Below, piece after piece: positions 38,701 to 49,441 of a stretch of DNA of 64,000 nt. Location: positions 36,397,724-36,461,723 of the forward strand of contig NC_092463.1 of the NCBI RefSeq assembly GCF_047495875.1. Direction: 5' to 3'. A program made the translations under genes and the position numbers. The notes below the pieces were generated by a model, which ran no database searches, was not told the origin of the DNA, and worked only from the letters and a program-made list of their open reading frames with translations. Source of the DNA: Pithys albifrons albifrons. Lineage: Eukaryota; Chordata; Aves; Passeriformes; Thamnophilidae. The first letter of the stretch is position 1; each line of letters starts with the position of its first letter.

Positions 38701-39537
38701 TTCGTTTGTTAGACACGTATCCTCATTGTGTGTGCTTTCAAGAAAAGAAAGGGGCTTAAATCTTAACTTTCTTTTCAAATGAAGCTTATGTCCTTTGTGG
38801 CATATTTAGTTCGTGCATATTTGAACATGTGTTTCTGGGCTCAAGAGCTTGTTTTAGCCAGACTAGTTTTTAGCAGCAGTGTTAGATGTATTTAGAATGC
38901 TTTGTGTGATATGCTTTGGTCCTAATACTAAGAAAACCCTCCAGCTTATTTGAACAACACTTTCTTTGCAGTTAGCTTGGTGTGGTAAATAAAGTGTATG
39001 TTTATATAATTAGTGTTTTTAAAGTCCTCAGAGGGAGACCTGAAAGAACAGATGAGTGCAGGGCAGCACAGCAGTGAAGAGTGAATGCACAGGTTCTGGT
39101 TGGGACAAGGCATTGTCTTTGTTCAGGTCCCTGTCTGTAAGTCTTTGTTTGGAGAGATGGGAAAATGTTGTTTCTTTTGCAAGGCCTAAATTAGATGTTT
39201 GTGAAAAGCTTTGAGAAACTTTTGACTAATGACTTTATATAATTTGTGATTATATCACACAGAATAATAGAGGGTAGGAGGAGAAAGTTTGGCAGTGTAT
39301 TTCTTGCAGCATTGTGAAAACTTGAAGCTTTGTTCTTTTTCAAATGCTGGCTTTGTAATTAAACATTATTTCTTCTGCTGTTTCCCCTTAAATTTTGTCT
39401 CCTCCAGATCAATAATAAAACAAGAAAGAAGCAGGCCTCCTTTTAGAACAAGGAGGGAAAATAATGTAGGGTGAATAGTTTTGGCTAGTTGTATGTTATT
39501 TGGATTTTTTGTTTGCTTTGTGAAAATATTTAAACTG

Positions 39538-40165
39538 TGTGCCGGTTTAAAGGTGAACCAGCAGGGGAAATGAACTCACCACGAGAGAGATTATAAGTCA
39601 GACCTAAAATTTAATAATAATATTACAATAACAACACTGACACACAAGGGAAATTGCTTTCAACTCACAAAAACCCAGCAGTATAACCCAGTGTCCTGGG
39701 GCACAAACCCAAGGGGGTTTGTTTGCCCTTGTGCTGAGACCCTTGTGGTTCCCCCAAGTCTAGAGCAAAAGGAAAAGAAAAACCTGTTGGTGCAGGCGAG
39801 GGCTGTGGTCTGGGCGAGAGCGGGGATCTCCTCCTGTCAAGGTCCTGCTGCTCCTCTGGATCCGACGAGAGGTTCCCCAGGTCTTCTTACCCACCACTTA
39901 TGTACCCTCAGGGAGCACTCAGTCCCTCCCCCTGGGCGGGGACTCACACAATGGGTGATTAACTCTGGGAGCCAGGGGGTATTGAACTGTTGATGGCCCA
40001 TTAGCAGCTCCGCCCCCCTCAGGCTGGGTGTGAAGGTGATAATGGCTCCCTGGGCAGCTGCTGCTAATGGCCCATTGTCCTTGGGGAATGAATAGAGGGG
40101 GTAGAATACACAGCTTTGATCACCCCCACACAGGGTTAGCTGGTCCCTCCTGCTGAACTAGGACA
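39538..40165 (-). mobile_element. Solo LTR of the same ERV family, - orientation
   Basis: The 628-bp element starts TGTGCCGGTTTAAAGG and ends GAACTAGGACA on the + strand, the exact reverse of the element at 23953. A perfect 5-bp target-site duplication, AACTG, flanks it (39533-39537 and 40166-40170), showing an intact, independent insertion reduced to a single LTR. The position equivalent to AATAAA in the 24-kb copy reads AACAAA here, so the polyadenylation signal is weakened or subfamily-specific. The 100-codon + strand frame inside it is spurious. Confidence 0.9.
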
Positions 40166-40170
40166 AACTG

Positions 40171-41060
40171 TTTTTTCCATATTCTGTTTTTACTGAATTT
40201 GCGGTCAGTACATATGAACTCAGTCCATGAAAATTTACTTCTCCCCCTGTCCTCCCTGCCTGTTTTTTAAGGCACTAGTAACTGGTGAAATTGTGAACAA
40301 GCTTTTCAGCACTGGTTACTTAACACAACTGTACAGCTACACTTGGTTCCCCTAAGTTTAAAGTTGAGGGGCTTTGAACCTCAGACATTTACTCTCCTCT
40401 CCCCTCTATTTTTTTCTGACCTTCATTTTACCACAGCAACCTCTTGTCTGCAAGGATTTTTTTAACTGTTTTTGATTTAACATGCATCAAGCCTTTTTGG
40501 CAACAGAAAAGTAGTTTCTGTGCAGGTTGACTTGAGGAGGTGTTTCTGGCAGCTGTAGTGGATGGTTTTGGGATTTGATTGGGAACTTGTTGGAAGTGTG
40601 GTAGAAAGACTTGCATAGGAGGGCCAAGGACACTGCACTGCAGAAGCTGACCAGCAGAAAAGCAGCAGAAATGGCTGCTCTGCCATCCATTGCCTCCCAC
40701 AGGGTGACACAGCGGATTTAAATATGCCATCTCAAATAAGAGTACTGGGTGATACACTTCTTCAAGAACTCTTGTTTCTAATTCTTTTTTCGTATGTAAA
40801 AACAAGAGAGGGAACACAGTAGCGAATGCTACATTGGAGGCAGAAGCCAACTTCTCTACCAAGGTTCTGACCATGGAATACTTAACTTGTCAAGAGTTCT
40901 GCCAGAGAAACAACATGTGGTTTGTCATCTGAATGTAGGTAGCAAACAAGCATTTAATGTGAATGCTAGTGCTTTTTCTTTGGTTGTAATGCTGGAATAA
41001 AATTAAAAACAGTAATGATGGAGAACCATCACTTTTATGGGAGCTTAGAGGTAGGAAAGG
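40171..41060 (+). other. Spacer between LTR and 5S-headed element
   Basis: This holds AT-rich intronic DNA. A 148-codon - strand frame with an ATG (40428-40874) overlaps it, but I see no motif, no flanking poly-A and no splice signals, so I do not call it a gene. Confidence 0.4.
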
Positions 41061-41368
41061 AAGTTAATGCCACTCTTGATATCTGATCCTGTCAGATCTC
41101 GGAAGCTCAGCAGGGTCAGCCCTGGTCAGTACTTGGATGGGAGACCTCCTGGGAATACCGGGGGCTGTAGGTTCTAGTCCTGGGGACTTCACTGTCACTG
41201 TCCAATCTCGCTCGGCCATGGCAGATGAACCTGAGGGGTTAAAGGGTGGGGCCAGTTCTGCGCATGCTGTGCCTCACCTAAAACATCCACTGCGCAGGCT
41301 GGAAGGGCACACCCACATGGGGAGAGCCCTTCCCAAAGCTTTGTTTGCGAAGCCTGGCCATGACAAGT
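41061..41368 (+). mobile_element. 5S rRNA-headed SINE-like retroposon, copy A
   Basis: From about 41069 to 41174 the sequence follows 5S rRNA: GATCTCGGAAGCTCAGCAGG (A-box region), then CAGTACTTGGATGGGAGACC (C-box, intact) and CTGGGAATACCGGGGGCTGT. The first 15 or so bases of 5S rRNA are missing or altered, and a 5S terminator is absent. Instead a unique tail of about 190 bases follows, ending near CGAAGCCTGGCCATGA. The same head and tail recur at 45634. Imperfect direct repeats (GGGAGCTTAGAGGTAGGAAAG near 41039 and GGGAGACTTGTGATGAAAAG at 41369) look like a decayed target-site duplication. There is no CR1-type tail. The 94-codon frame here is a repeat translation. Confidence 0.8.
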
Positions 41369-43221
41369 GGGAGACTTGTGATGAAAAGACTCCCTTTTCA
41401 GAAATGTTGTCATCCATATAGATTAAAGGAAGGAACAGGCTGCTTTGGTGGATATATTAGTTTATTCCCAAAAGGTATTTGTTTCCAATATTTTTAAATC
41501 CTAATTTGGTGCCACTGAACAGTACATTCTTGCTTTCTTGAAGAAACATGCCTTTGTGTCTTTGCAGTATTACTTTTTCATACTGTATTTCAACAATGCC
41601 TTTGAAGAAATGAAGCAACTCAAGTATATAAATATCTTAAAACAAACCAAAACAAAAAAAACCTCTCCAAACCACTCACTTTCTTCCTTAGCACATTAAA
41701 ATTTTCTGAACCTTTTGGTTTGGTTGTTAAATGTTCATCTCCATTACAGTGGCACAGTTTCATAGACTTTCTCAGAGGGTGTTTGGGTAAATGTTGAAAT
41801 CTTGTAATCTAAGCATGAATTGCAGGTGAAGTTGAGGCCAGTAGGCAGTTGTAGATTGAATTTTGTCCATGTGATTTGGTTCACAAAAATCTAAATTCCA
41901 AACTTTCCTTAAAACCTGTCCATTATATTTGTAATGGAGCCCCACGACTTGCTTTTTCTGCTGTGTTATCATTCTTATTGCCTGCGTGATTAAGGGGTTA
42001 AGAGAAGGTCTTGTATTTCTTTCAGTTGAGGGTGAAATTGCAGGGTAGATTCACATTTTAAGCCATTTAAAATTTATTCTTTGTTGCAGTAGGACGTAGG
42101 ACTGCTTTTTCTTGATGTTTAGTACATTCAACTGTGATGGACTCAACGTATTCCTAGTGGAATGAAATGCAAGGGAGTGCTCTGTTGTGAAAATATGTAA
42201 ACTTTCTATAGCAAGGAAATCTTGTTCTGCGGCTGGACAATGTGTGCAATAATTATAGAAAACAAAAGGCATATTAATTCTTGATGAAAGATTTGGCTGA
42301 TGTGTTGGAATTGTTGTATATAGAGACTAACAGCAATTACCAACTCATATTTCAGGTCATTCACAATTGCCAGTGGTGCCAAAGGTCAGAGGCTGGTGGC
42401 CAAGAGATTGGAAGTTTATCAGGTTACCTTTCTGCCTTCTTCCTGACTCTTGCTACCTTTTAAATACTAACAGGAAGAAATTAAAATACTGTATCAACCT
42501 GTTTGTTTACATTGTAATTCTTGGCTTCCTTTCCTCCATGGTTTTTTCCTTTTCTGTAAAACAAATAAAAAATTCATACAAACTTTATTTAGCTAGTCAG
42601 TAGAGATACAGAGCTGTAATTTCAATGTTCAAGTTTTGTCAGTTAAAATAGTCAATCCTGCTTAAGACTAACTGATGTTAGCCTACCAAACTAATTGTGG
42701 TCCACACTGGAAACAAATGAGTTGCAGTCACTCTTGGATAGGTAACTCCAGATTAAGCAGGAGGACAGAAAGTACAGTATTGTATGAACGTTATCGTAGT
42801 CGTACCAACTTTAAACTAAAATTTGCCTTGGAAGATTTCCACTTTTTTCCCCTTCATGAAGTTCAACATAAGCAACATATTTCATAAAATGGTAGGAGAA
42901 ATGAACCCTGTGCATCCAGTACTTGACAGAAGACCACAAACTTCATTTTGGGCAGTAGCGGGCAACGTTCGGTGGCTGGGGAACAAAAGCAGTACAATGT
43001 GACGGCTTAACACTTCTTGTGTAATGATGAAAAGTTACATTTTTAAACGGATTATACTCAGAGATGCGTTTCCTTGTAAACTTGTGGTGTTTTGTAGACC
43101 AAAATTCATGTCTACCAAACTCTGCAAAATGGGCTTTTAAAAAAGCAAAATTATTTTACATATTGAAGATGAGCTCTTCCTGGTGAACAGCATGGGTAGT
43201 AGTGATATATTAGTGCGTCAG
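41369..43221 (+). other. Intronic DNA, nothing firm
   Basis: This is AT-rich DNA between the 5S-headed element and the next LTR. An open segment at about 42356-42420 follows TTTCAG and ends CAG before GTTACC. The donor is poor, so I regard it as a pseudo-exon. No repeat family was recognised. Confidence 0.4.
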
Positions 43222-43874
43222 TGTGCTGGTTTAAAGGTAAACTGGCAGGAGAAATGAACTCAATTCAAAAAGAGTTACAATTTAATAAAAATATTGAAAT
43301 AAGTGCAACAATACAAAGAGAAATTCGTTTTGACCCACAAAACCCAGAAGTGTAACCAACCCAGCACACTTGGGCACAAACACAATGGTGTTTGTTGGCC
43401 CCTGTGCTGAGACCCACGTGGTCTCTTGAGTCCAAAGTGAAAGGAAAGGAGAAAACCTGTTGGTGAGGATGGATCTGACGAGTGGTACCAGAAGTCCCAG
43501 CCCCCAGATTATATATGCTTAGGTTCAGGTGGGAAAGCCAGGGCCAGATGTTTCACAATGGACTCTGTAAGTCATGGGATATTTTTGGGATTGTTGATGG
43601 CCCATTGGCAGACATGGCCCCTCAGGCTGGGTGTGAAGGTGCTAATGACTCCCACAGGGGAGTTATCACACCTGAGTCATTACTATAAAGACCCTGTCTC
43701 ACAGGGTTCTCTAATAACCAGCTTGTAGCCTGAGGGGTCAGGTGTGCCCTGGGAAGCAGCTGCAAGTGATCCATTGTTAACAGTTCATTAGAAATGAAGT
43801 AGAGGGTGTAGAATACACAGTGTCAGTTACACCCACACAGTAATAAGCCGGTCCCAGCTGCTCTAACTAGGACA
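43222..43874 (-). mobile_element. Solo LTR of the same ERV family, second - copy
   Basis: It starts TGTGCTGGTTTAAAGG and ends CTAACTAGGACA on the + strand, matching the copies at 39538 and (inverted) 23953. Flanks read GTCAG and TCAGT, consistent with a TCAGT target-site duplication after loss of one base. It carries an extra block around 43660-43750 (CTGTCTCACAGGGTTCTCTA and nearby) compared with the 39.5-kb copy, so it belongs to a different subfamily or retains U3 that the other copy lost. The poly-A signal position is AACAAA. No internal viral genes lie beside it. Confidence 0.85.
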
Positions 43875-45633
43875 TCAGTTTTCCTCTCTATTGCTGGAAA
43901 CTTTCTTGGGGCCCATCTGGAGAATTTGTTGCTTCTTTTCATTTGGTCTTGCAGTCTTTTGCCATGTCTTGAAGTTGAATGTTACTATTATTGTTACTTT
44001 TGAAAAAACACATCTCTTTTTATTAACTCCAAGCCCTGAGTACTAATGAGCTGAAGCTACTATCATAACAAAGGCCTAAGACTTGAAGTCTGGAATATAC
44101 TGTGTTTGTAGCCTCTGAAAGTAAGTCAGAAACTTTATGATTTTAAAGATGACTTATCAAAGAAACCCAGCTGTGGAAGTTTGGCATGTGCAGTTTTAGT
44201 TTTCTGCTTTGCAAACCATTGCTTCTTGTTTTTTGTAAGGCTTGTTTTGAATAACCTTGCACGTGTGAGCCTTTTATGTCAGTTCCCTTTTCCTTTCTGG
44301 CGTATGTGCTTTTGGGAGTCTGTCAGGTTTGTTTGTTAGGTGATAGCAGAGAAGCCAATATGTATCTGTTACTTATATGTATCAAAATCCATTATGACAG
44401 AATTAGAAATCTCCTCCGTAACTACTGTTCCAGTAGCTCATCTTTCCCATGTCCTCCCTCCTCATGATGTTAGTCTTTGGCTTGACTCTGTGCAGGTCTG
44501 CTGAGCCAGTGCAAAGGTAGCCCAGAAAGATGGGGTGTGGAAGGGGAAATAAGTTGTCTATCAGGTTATAGCTTGTGGCGATAGCAAACTGTTAGGCAGC
44601 ATGGCTTGAATTAATCTGACTTCATCTGTTTAGTGGTGTGTGTGTGTATTTAGCTGCCGATACTTCGTTCACATTGTTTTTTTAGCGTCCTCTCCAGGAA
44701 GGGATGGCAGAGTTAAGTGCTGAAACACTGAGAGAGGAGAGAATTGCAGTTCTCTGTCACGACAGGTGCTTAAAAATCAGGAATCTGGTGTTATCTTTAT
44801 TTTCTTCAGTTGTTATGGTTAACAAATGTCTGAACGTTGTTAAATCTTGCTTGTTTTTACATATATACATATATAAGGTTATGTGCCATAACCTTAAGGA
44901 AATGCAGCCTACAAGTCATGGTGATGGAGCCAGTGGAGTACTTTGGGTACTCTGAGATGGCACCTGCAAACTGTCGTGCTGCAGTACAGCCATTAAAGTT
45001 TCACCAGTATTATGAGCACTTACCACTTGGCCAAATGACTCCCAGCTGGGTGTGATTTTTGTCTTACTTCCCAGGCAATTGCACCTTATAAAGGGTACTG
45101 TGTGCAAGATGGCAGTGGGTAGGGGGAAGTCTTTGTAGTGGTGAAATACAAATATTTGAAAGTTCAAAGGACCACTTTTTCTAAGTGTGGGCTAATTTAT
45201 TATTTTTCCCAAACTGTGGTCTGTCTTTCTCTAGTTAAATGGAGTTAACCAATGGTGTTTATGGGGATAAGCTCAAAACATGAAAATTGCATGTAGCTCT
45301 TTTTATATGTTATTTTCTGATGCTTATCTTAAACTATTGAAACACATAGTTTTCTTAATTTTTTAAAAAATTCTTTTAAGTCTTAAAAATGCATTCTCCC
45401 ACTTCTGTCGAAGTTTGTGTGTAAACAGTCCCAGTATGGAATAAAAAGCCTGAAAGATAAATAAGACAGCTGCTACTTGTAGTAGAATGAAGAAAATGTG
45501 CTTTATAATTCTTGTATACACAAAAAATTGGTTCACTGGAATTTTTCACTAATTAATTTTGTAAAGTAATTTGGCTCTTAGGATAATTTTAGGGGGTTGT
45601 AAATACTCAGAGTATTGGAAGTTGAAAAAGGCA
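43875..45633 (+). other. Intronic DNA, nothing recognised
   Basis: AT-rich DNA with a short GTGTGTGTGTGT tract at about 44636-44647. A moderately GC-rich patch at 44920-45060 contains short open frames without domains. Confidence 0.4.
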
Positions 45634-45934
45634 CTTAAATGCCACCCTGATGTCTGATCCCGTTAGATCTCGGAAGCCAAGCAGGGTCAGCCCAGGTTAG
45701 TGGTGGGATGGGCGACCACCTGGGAACACCGGAGGCTGTAGGTTCTAGTCCTGAGGACTTCACTGTCACCGTCCAAGCTCGCTCGGCTGTGGGAGATGAA
45801 CCTGAGGAATTAAAGGGTGGGGCCAGTTCTGCACAGGCTGTGCCTCACCTAAAACATCCACTGCACAGGCTGGAAGGGCACACCCACGTGGGGAGAGCCC
45901 TTCCCAAAGCTTCTTTGCGAAGCCCAGCCATGAT
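45634..45934 (+). mobile_element. 5S rRNA-headed SINE-like retroposon, copy B
   Basis: It has the same organisation as the copy at 41061: a 5S-like head (GATCTCGGAAGCCAAGCAGG; GGGATGGGCGACCACCTGGG; AACACCGGAGGCTGTAGG), then the same unique tail ending CGAAGCCCAGCCATGAT. Imperfect 17-bp direct repeats flank it (from GGAAGTTGAAAAAGG at 45617 and GGAAGTCGAAAGAAC at 45935), which strongly suggests target-primed reverse transcription. The C-box has changes (GTGGGATGGGCGACC), so pol III promotion is doubtful. Both copies keep one long frame in the tail, but this follows from their nucleotide similarity. Confidence 0.85.
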
Positions 45935-46639
45935 GGAAGTCGAAAGAACATTTTTCATGTCTTCATAGTACTATTTCATTAAAAGTTCTGACAGCTACTT
46001 TTTCACATCGTAATTGGTGATTATAATGTCTTGGCTTTCACAGGTATTCTGCTGCACCCCCTTTGGGGAAAAAACCCCATAACTCAGTTGGAATAGTAGA
46101 GTTCAGTTGAGAAATTGTATACCAGCTGTTGTGAAGGAAATAGTTTTTTGTCTTTCTTAGAAAATACAGTTCTGTTAATTGGGTGGATGATGAAGGAACC
46201 TTTCTTGTTGAAAAAAGCTCCCATTTTTGGGTATTAGAACAGTGTTTGATTAGGTGATGTGTTATAACTGATTAAAGTTGAAATATTTGCATATAAAAAA
46301 CTCTTAGCAACATCTGTCTTGCTATGGAGTTTAGAAAGAGCCTGTGCTGTTCCAGTGTGAGGCTTTCCAGCAGCAAAGCAGAAACAATCTGATATTTTCT
46401 GTATTTCTTGTTCCTCTTCTTTTTCAAATTCCATATATAGAAGTAGGTGCTGTCAGTTCTGAGAGCTGGTGGATGTATTCAATGTGTTGCGGTCCTGCTG
46501 CATCTTTCCTTTTTTGGGGAAATGTTAGTTTTGAAGAAGTTCACCTTGAGGCAGCACGAGGAGTTTTAAGGCATTTGATCTCATGGTGGCCCTGGACTGA
46601 TTTTCCAGTCTCTCTCTCCCCTCTCAATTAGCTCTAGAT

Positions 46640-46960
46640 GAAGTGTGGAGACATTAAGGACTCCAGCGTTCTGTCTGAATGTTAGCAGCAATGTTTATTG
46701 TCATTTATCCTGGGGGTCACCCTTACATGGCAGATGAGGTCAGTGACTGCTGCTGGTCTGGGAACTGGGCTGTGAACTGGAGCTGCAATGATTAACAGCC
46801 AGGGCAGAGGATGGCACTGTCCTGCAACAGGATCCATTCAGGCAGTGGTGCTTGAGGACCACCAGGTCACAGTGTGGTGAGGCAGCTCTCAGGGATGCCT
46901 TGAGGTAGCCCCAGGTAACTTTGAGGGTAACACCGTTGCTGGTGTCATTACTAAGTTGGT
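46640..46960 (-). other. Unidentified GC-richer block, retrocopy or LTR remnant
   Basis: This block differs from its AT-rich surroundings. On the - strand it has an open frame of about 70 codons ending at a TGA (46740-46742 on the + strand), followed about 40 bases later by AATAAA (46694-46699) within ACAATAAACATTGCTGCTAA. Short 3' sequence plus poly-A signal suggests either the 3' end of a processed retrocopy or an ERV LTR (R-U5 of many avian LTRs has AATAAA close to TTGCT). I recognise neither the peptide nor the LTR family. A (GGTTT)n run lies at one edge (46955-46977). Confidence 0.35.
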
Positions 46961-46977
46961 TTGGTTTGGTTTGGTTT
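46955..46977 (+). repeat. (GGTTT)n microsatellite
   Basis: About four to five GGTTT units in tandem (TTGGTTTGGTTTGGTTTGG). It lies beside the unidentified GC-richer block and could be a decayed tail or simple slippage. Confidence 0.8.
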
Positions 46978-49375
46978 TTACCATTGTCAGGCCAGGAGGG
47001 CTGTGGTGTATCGACTTGGATTGGTGGAAAGCACTTGTCAACATTGATGGATTGGAGGGGGCTTAAAGGCCTGAGGCTGTGGATTTAGTCATCTGGAGCA
47101 GATTTTTCCTGCTGGTAGGTGAGATATTTTTAATGTTGCTTCTTGAAATTGCTTTTGCCTGCCTGTGTTGCTGTGCTGGAATCTTTTCTGGATGAGGTGT
47201 GTGTTACTAAGGCGATGATGAATTCTGGACTCTGACTGCAACAGCTTAAACCAAGTAAAACATGGGGATTTGTGTACTGTGTAATTAAATGATAACTTTA
47301 TAGAATTCATGCAGATCAGATAAAGAAGCAATCCAAACAAGGACTGCACAATAGAAAATGAACTTGTACCTCCTTAGCCATGTGGCATCTTTCCCTCTGG
47401 CAGAGACAGCAGCGTTGCAATATTAATTGCCTAATACTTGCAGGACAGCAAGTGGTTCAGGTAATTATTTCAGGAACTTGCTGCACCAAGTACCAAGTAG
47501 GCTCTATTTTGATTTAATTTGCTATGCAGTATGGTAATAGGGGTATTTAATAGTGTTTAATTCTTTCTGTGTGTGCTTTAAAAAGCACAATCACAGGGAA
47601 TTTTCATGTCCTTTGAGGAACGTTTTAATACTCTTATTCCAGAAATCTGAGTACTGTTTCACAAAAAAATTGAACATTTCTGTGCTGCATTCTGTAATTC
47701 ATATAGCTGCTGTTACTGAGCTTGGTGTTCTCATTACTTCATTGCTCTGTGACTATTCAGACATAACCCTTGTACACTTTGCTGTCTAAATCATCTGGTG
47801 GTTGATGGGGGGTTTTTCTGTGGAAATCTGTATGGTATGGCATGTCAAAGCAGTAATTTACCACCTGACTGGCTGAAGACTTCTAACATGAGATTTTGTA
47901 GCTCACTAGAAGAGAGAATTGTGATGAACTCTATTCATGCATTCACACATCCTTCTTCTGGTGTTCACCAGTGTGATTATATAATGCATTTCTTGGGTTC
48001 ATTGGCGCATTGAAGGCATTGGGCACTTCATTGCAGCTGAGTGGATTTGACTCATAGCCAAGTCTCTCTCAGGAAGGGACCTTCAAGCTAAGCTGCTCAA
48101 AGTTGAAAGCAGATATTTCCTCTTATTTCTGAACTGACACCTGAAAGGAGTAGGATTAACTGGCTTTTCAGCCGTGTTTTGTGGATTTTCAAAATAAAAT
48201 GCATGAAGTAAATCTCTGATGGACCAAAAAGCTCCATAATAAGATTCTTCTCAAATAACACATCATCCTTGCTCTTTATATTCTGTGCTTTACTGGTCAA
48301 GGTGAATGTAGAAATGCTGAGTGAAATGGCCATTTAATGTATTGCTCTCATGCTCATGGGAACAAAAAATTATACAGTAAAACTAAATTTTTTTTCCCCT
48401 GAAGTAAGAGAAATTGGTTTCACTAATTCATTTGAAATTGGAAAATAACAGTATATATTTTTAAAAGCGAATTTGATACTTTGAAGCGTGATATAAAACA
48501 TTTTTCCCATGGCCCTTCAGCACAAGTGCCTGTTAAATACATACATGCTCGATGTTAAGGCCATAAAGGGTTATACCATGGAAAGGGAGAGAGGTAATAA
48601 TTAGACACAGGACACTAATGGGTGAAATGCAAGGGGAAATTCTGTGCTGCTCATGATGGCTGAAAGCATCAGTTTTACTGTGGGCTTTGTTTAGGATGGT
48701 GGTGCCATTCTGTGGGATATATAGGAGGACCCCTAGTACAGTGCTTTTTGTTTCTAGTGTCCCTTCACAGCAGAGACTTACAAAGTAAGGTAAATGTGCT
48801 GGAAATCACAGATAAGGGAACGTTTTCTCATCAGACTGTTTCTAAAATCTCCCATGTACCTTTCCACTTCTGAAACTGTTAATATTTCTAAATATTTATT
48901 GTGTCTATCCTGTCTCTTCTGGTCTTCCATTTCAGCTTAGAGTAGGAGCACCATAATTGTGCTCTTAGGATCCTCAGTATGGATATTCTTAAAAATCTCA
49001 CTTGGCTTCACTTTCCGTTGTTTTCTTTTTAGATGGCAAGATGCTTCTGCCTAACCCAAAAGCCTTGCACAACCTTCTCAGAATGTGTTTCCTGTGCTAG
49101 TGAGTAAAGCTTTGATTCTAGGAATAGGAGGATATTAATTTTTTCCTTCCTTCTGTGAGAGAGGGATATATATGTACACACACTTTATTACAATAAATGA
49201 ATCTATCTATATCTCTGCCTATACATGTCAGAAGTAGAATAAAAAGTAACATCCATTAGCTATCTTTCTGTAAAGTATGTTTGTACCTAGCTGGAAATGA
49301 GTTTTGTAGTACAGGTTTCATGCATGCGCTCACAGTTTCAAAGGCTGGGTCTTTCCTGATGTATAAGCAGCTCTC
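46978..49375 (+). other. Intronic DNA, nothing recognised
   Basis: AT-rich DNA with short chance frames only. No repeat or exon was supported by eye. Confidence 0.4.
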
Positions 49376-49441
49376 AGAATCATAGAATGGTTTGGCTTGG
49401 AAGGAACCTTAAAGAACATCTGGTTCCGTCCCCCCAGTGCT
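49376..49441 (-). mobile_element. CR1 LINE 3' end
   Basis: CAGAATCATAGAATGGTTTG, then GCTTGGAAGGAACCTTAAAGA and CATCTGGTTCCGTCCCCCC, is a clear reverse complement of the CR1 3' terminus. Only about 65 bases remain. The short + strand frame starting at 49387 is an artefact. Confidence 0.85.

Noticed and set aside
40428..40874. 148-codon - strand ORF with ATG
   Set aside because: No recognised motif, no retrocopy features and no splice context; length is within chance for a 64 kb window.
41069..41174. Functional 5S rRNA gene
   Set aside because: The start of 5S is missing, there are several changes and no T-run terminator; the same head-tail unit recurs at 45634.
42356..42420. Exon after TTTCAG with open frame
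   Set aside because: The donor GTTACC is poor and the frame runs on into surrounding sequence; likely a pseudo-exon.
39538..43874. A single 4.3-kb provirus with two LTRs
   Set aside because: Separate target-site duplications and no retroviral genes between the LTRs.
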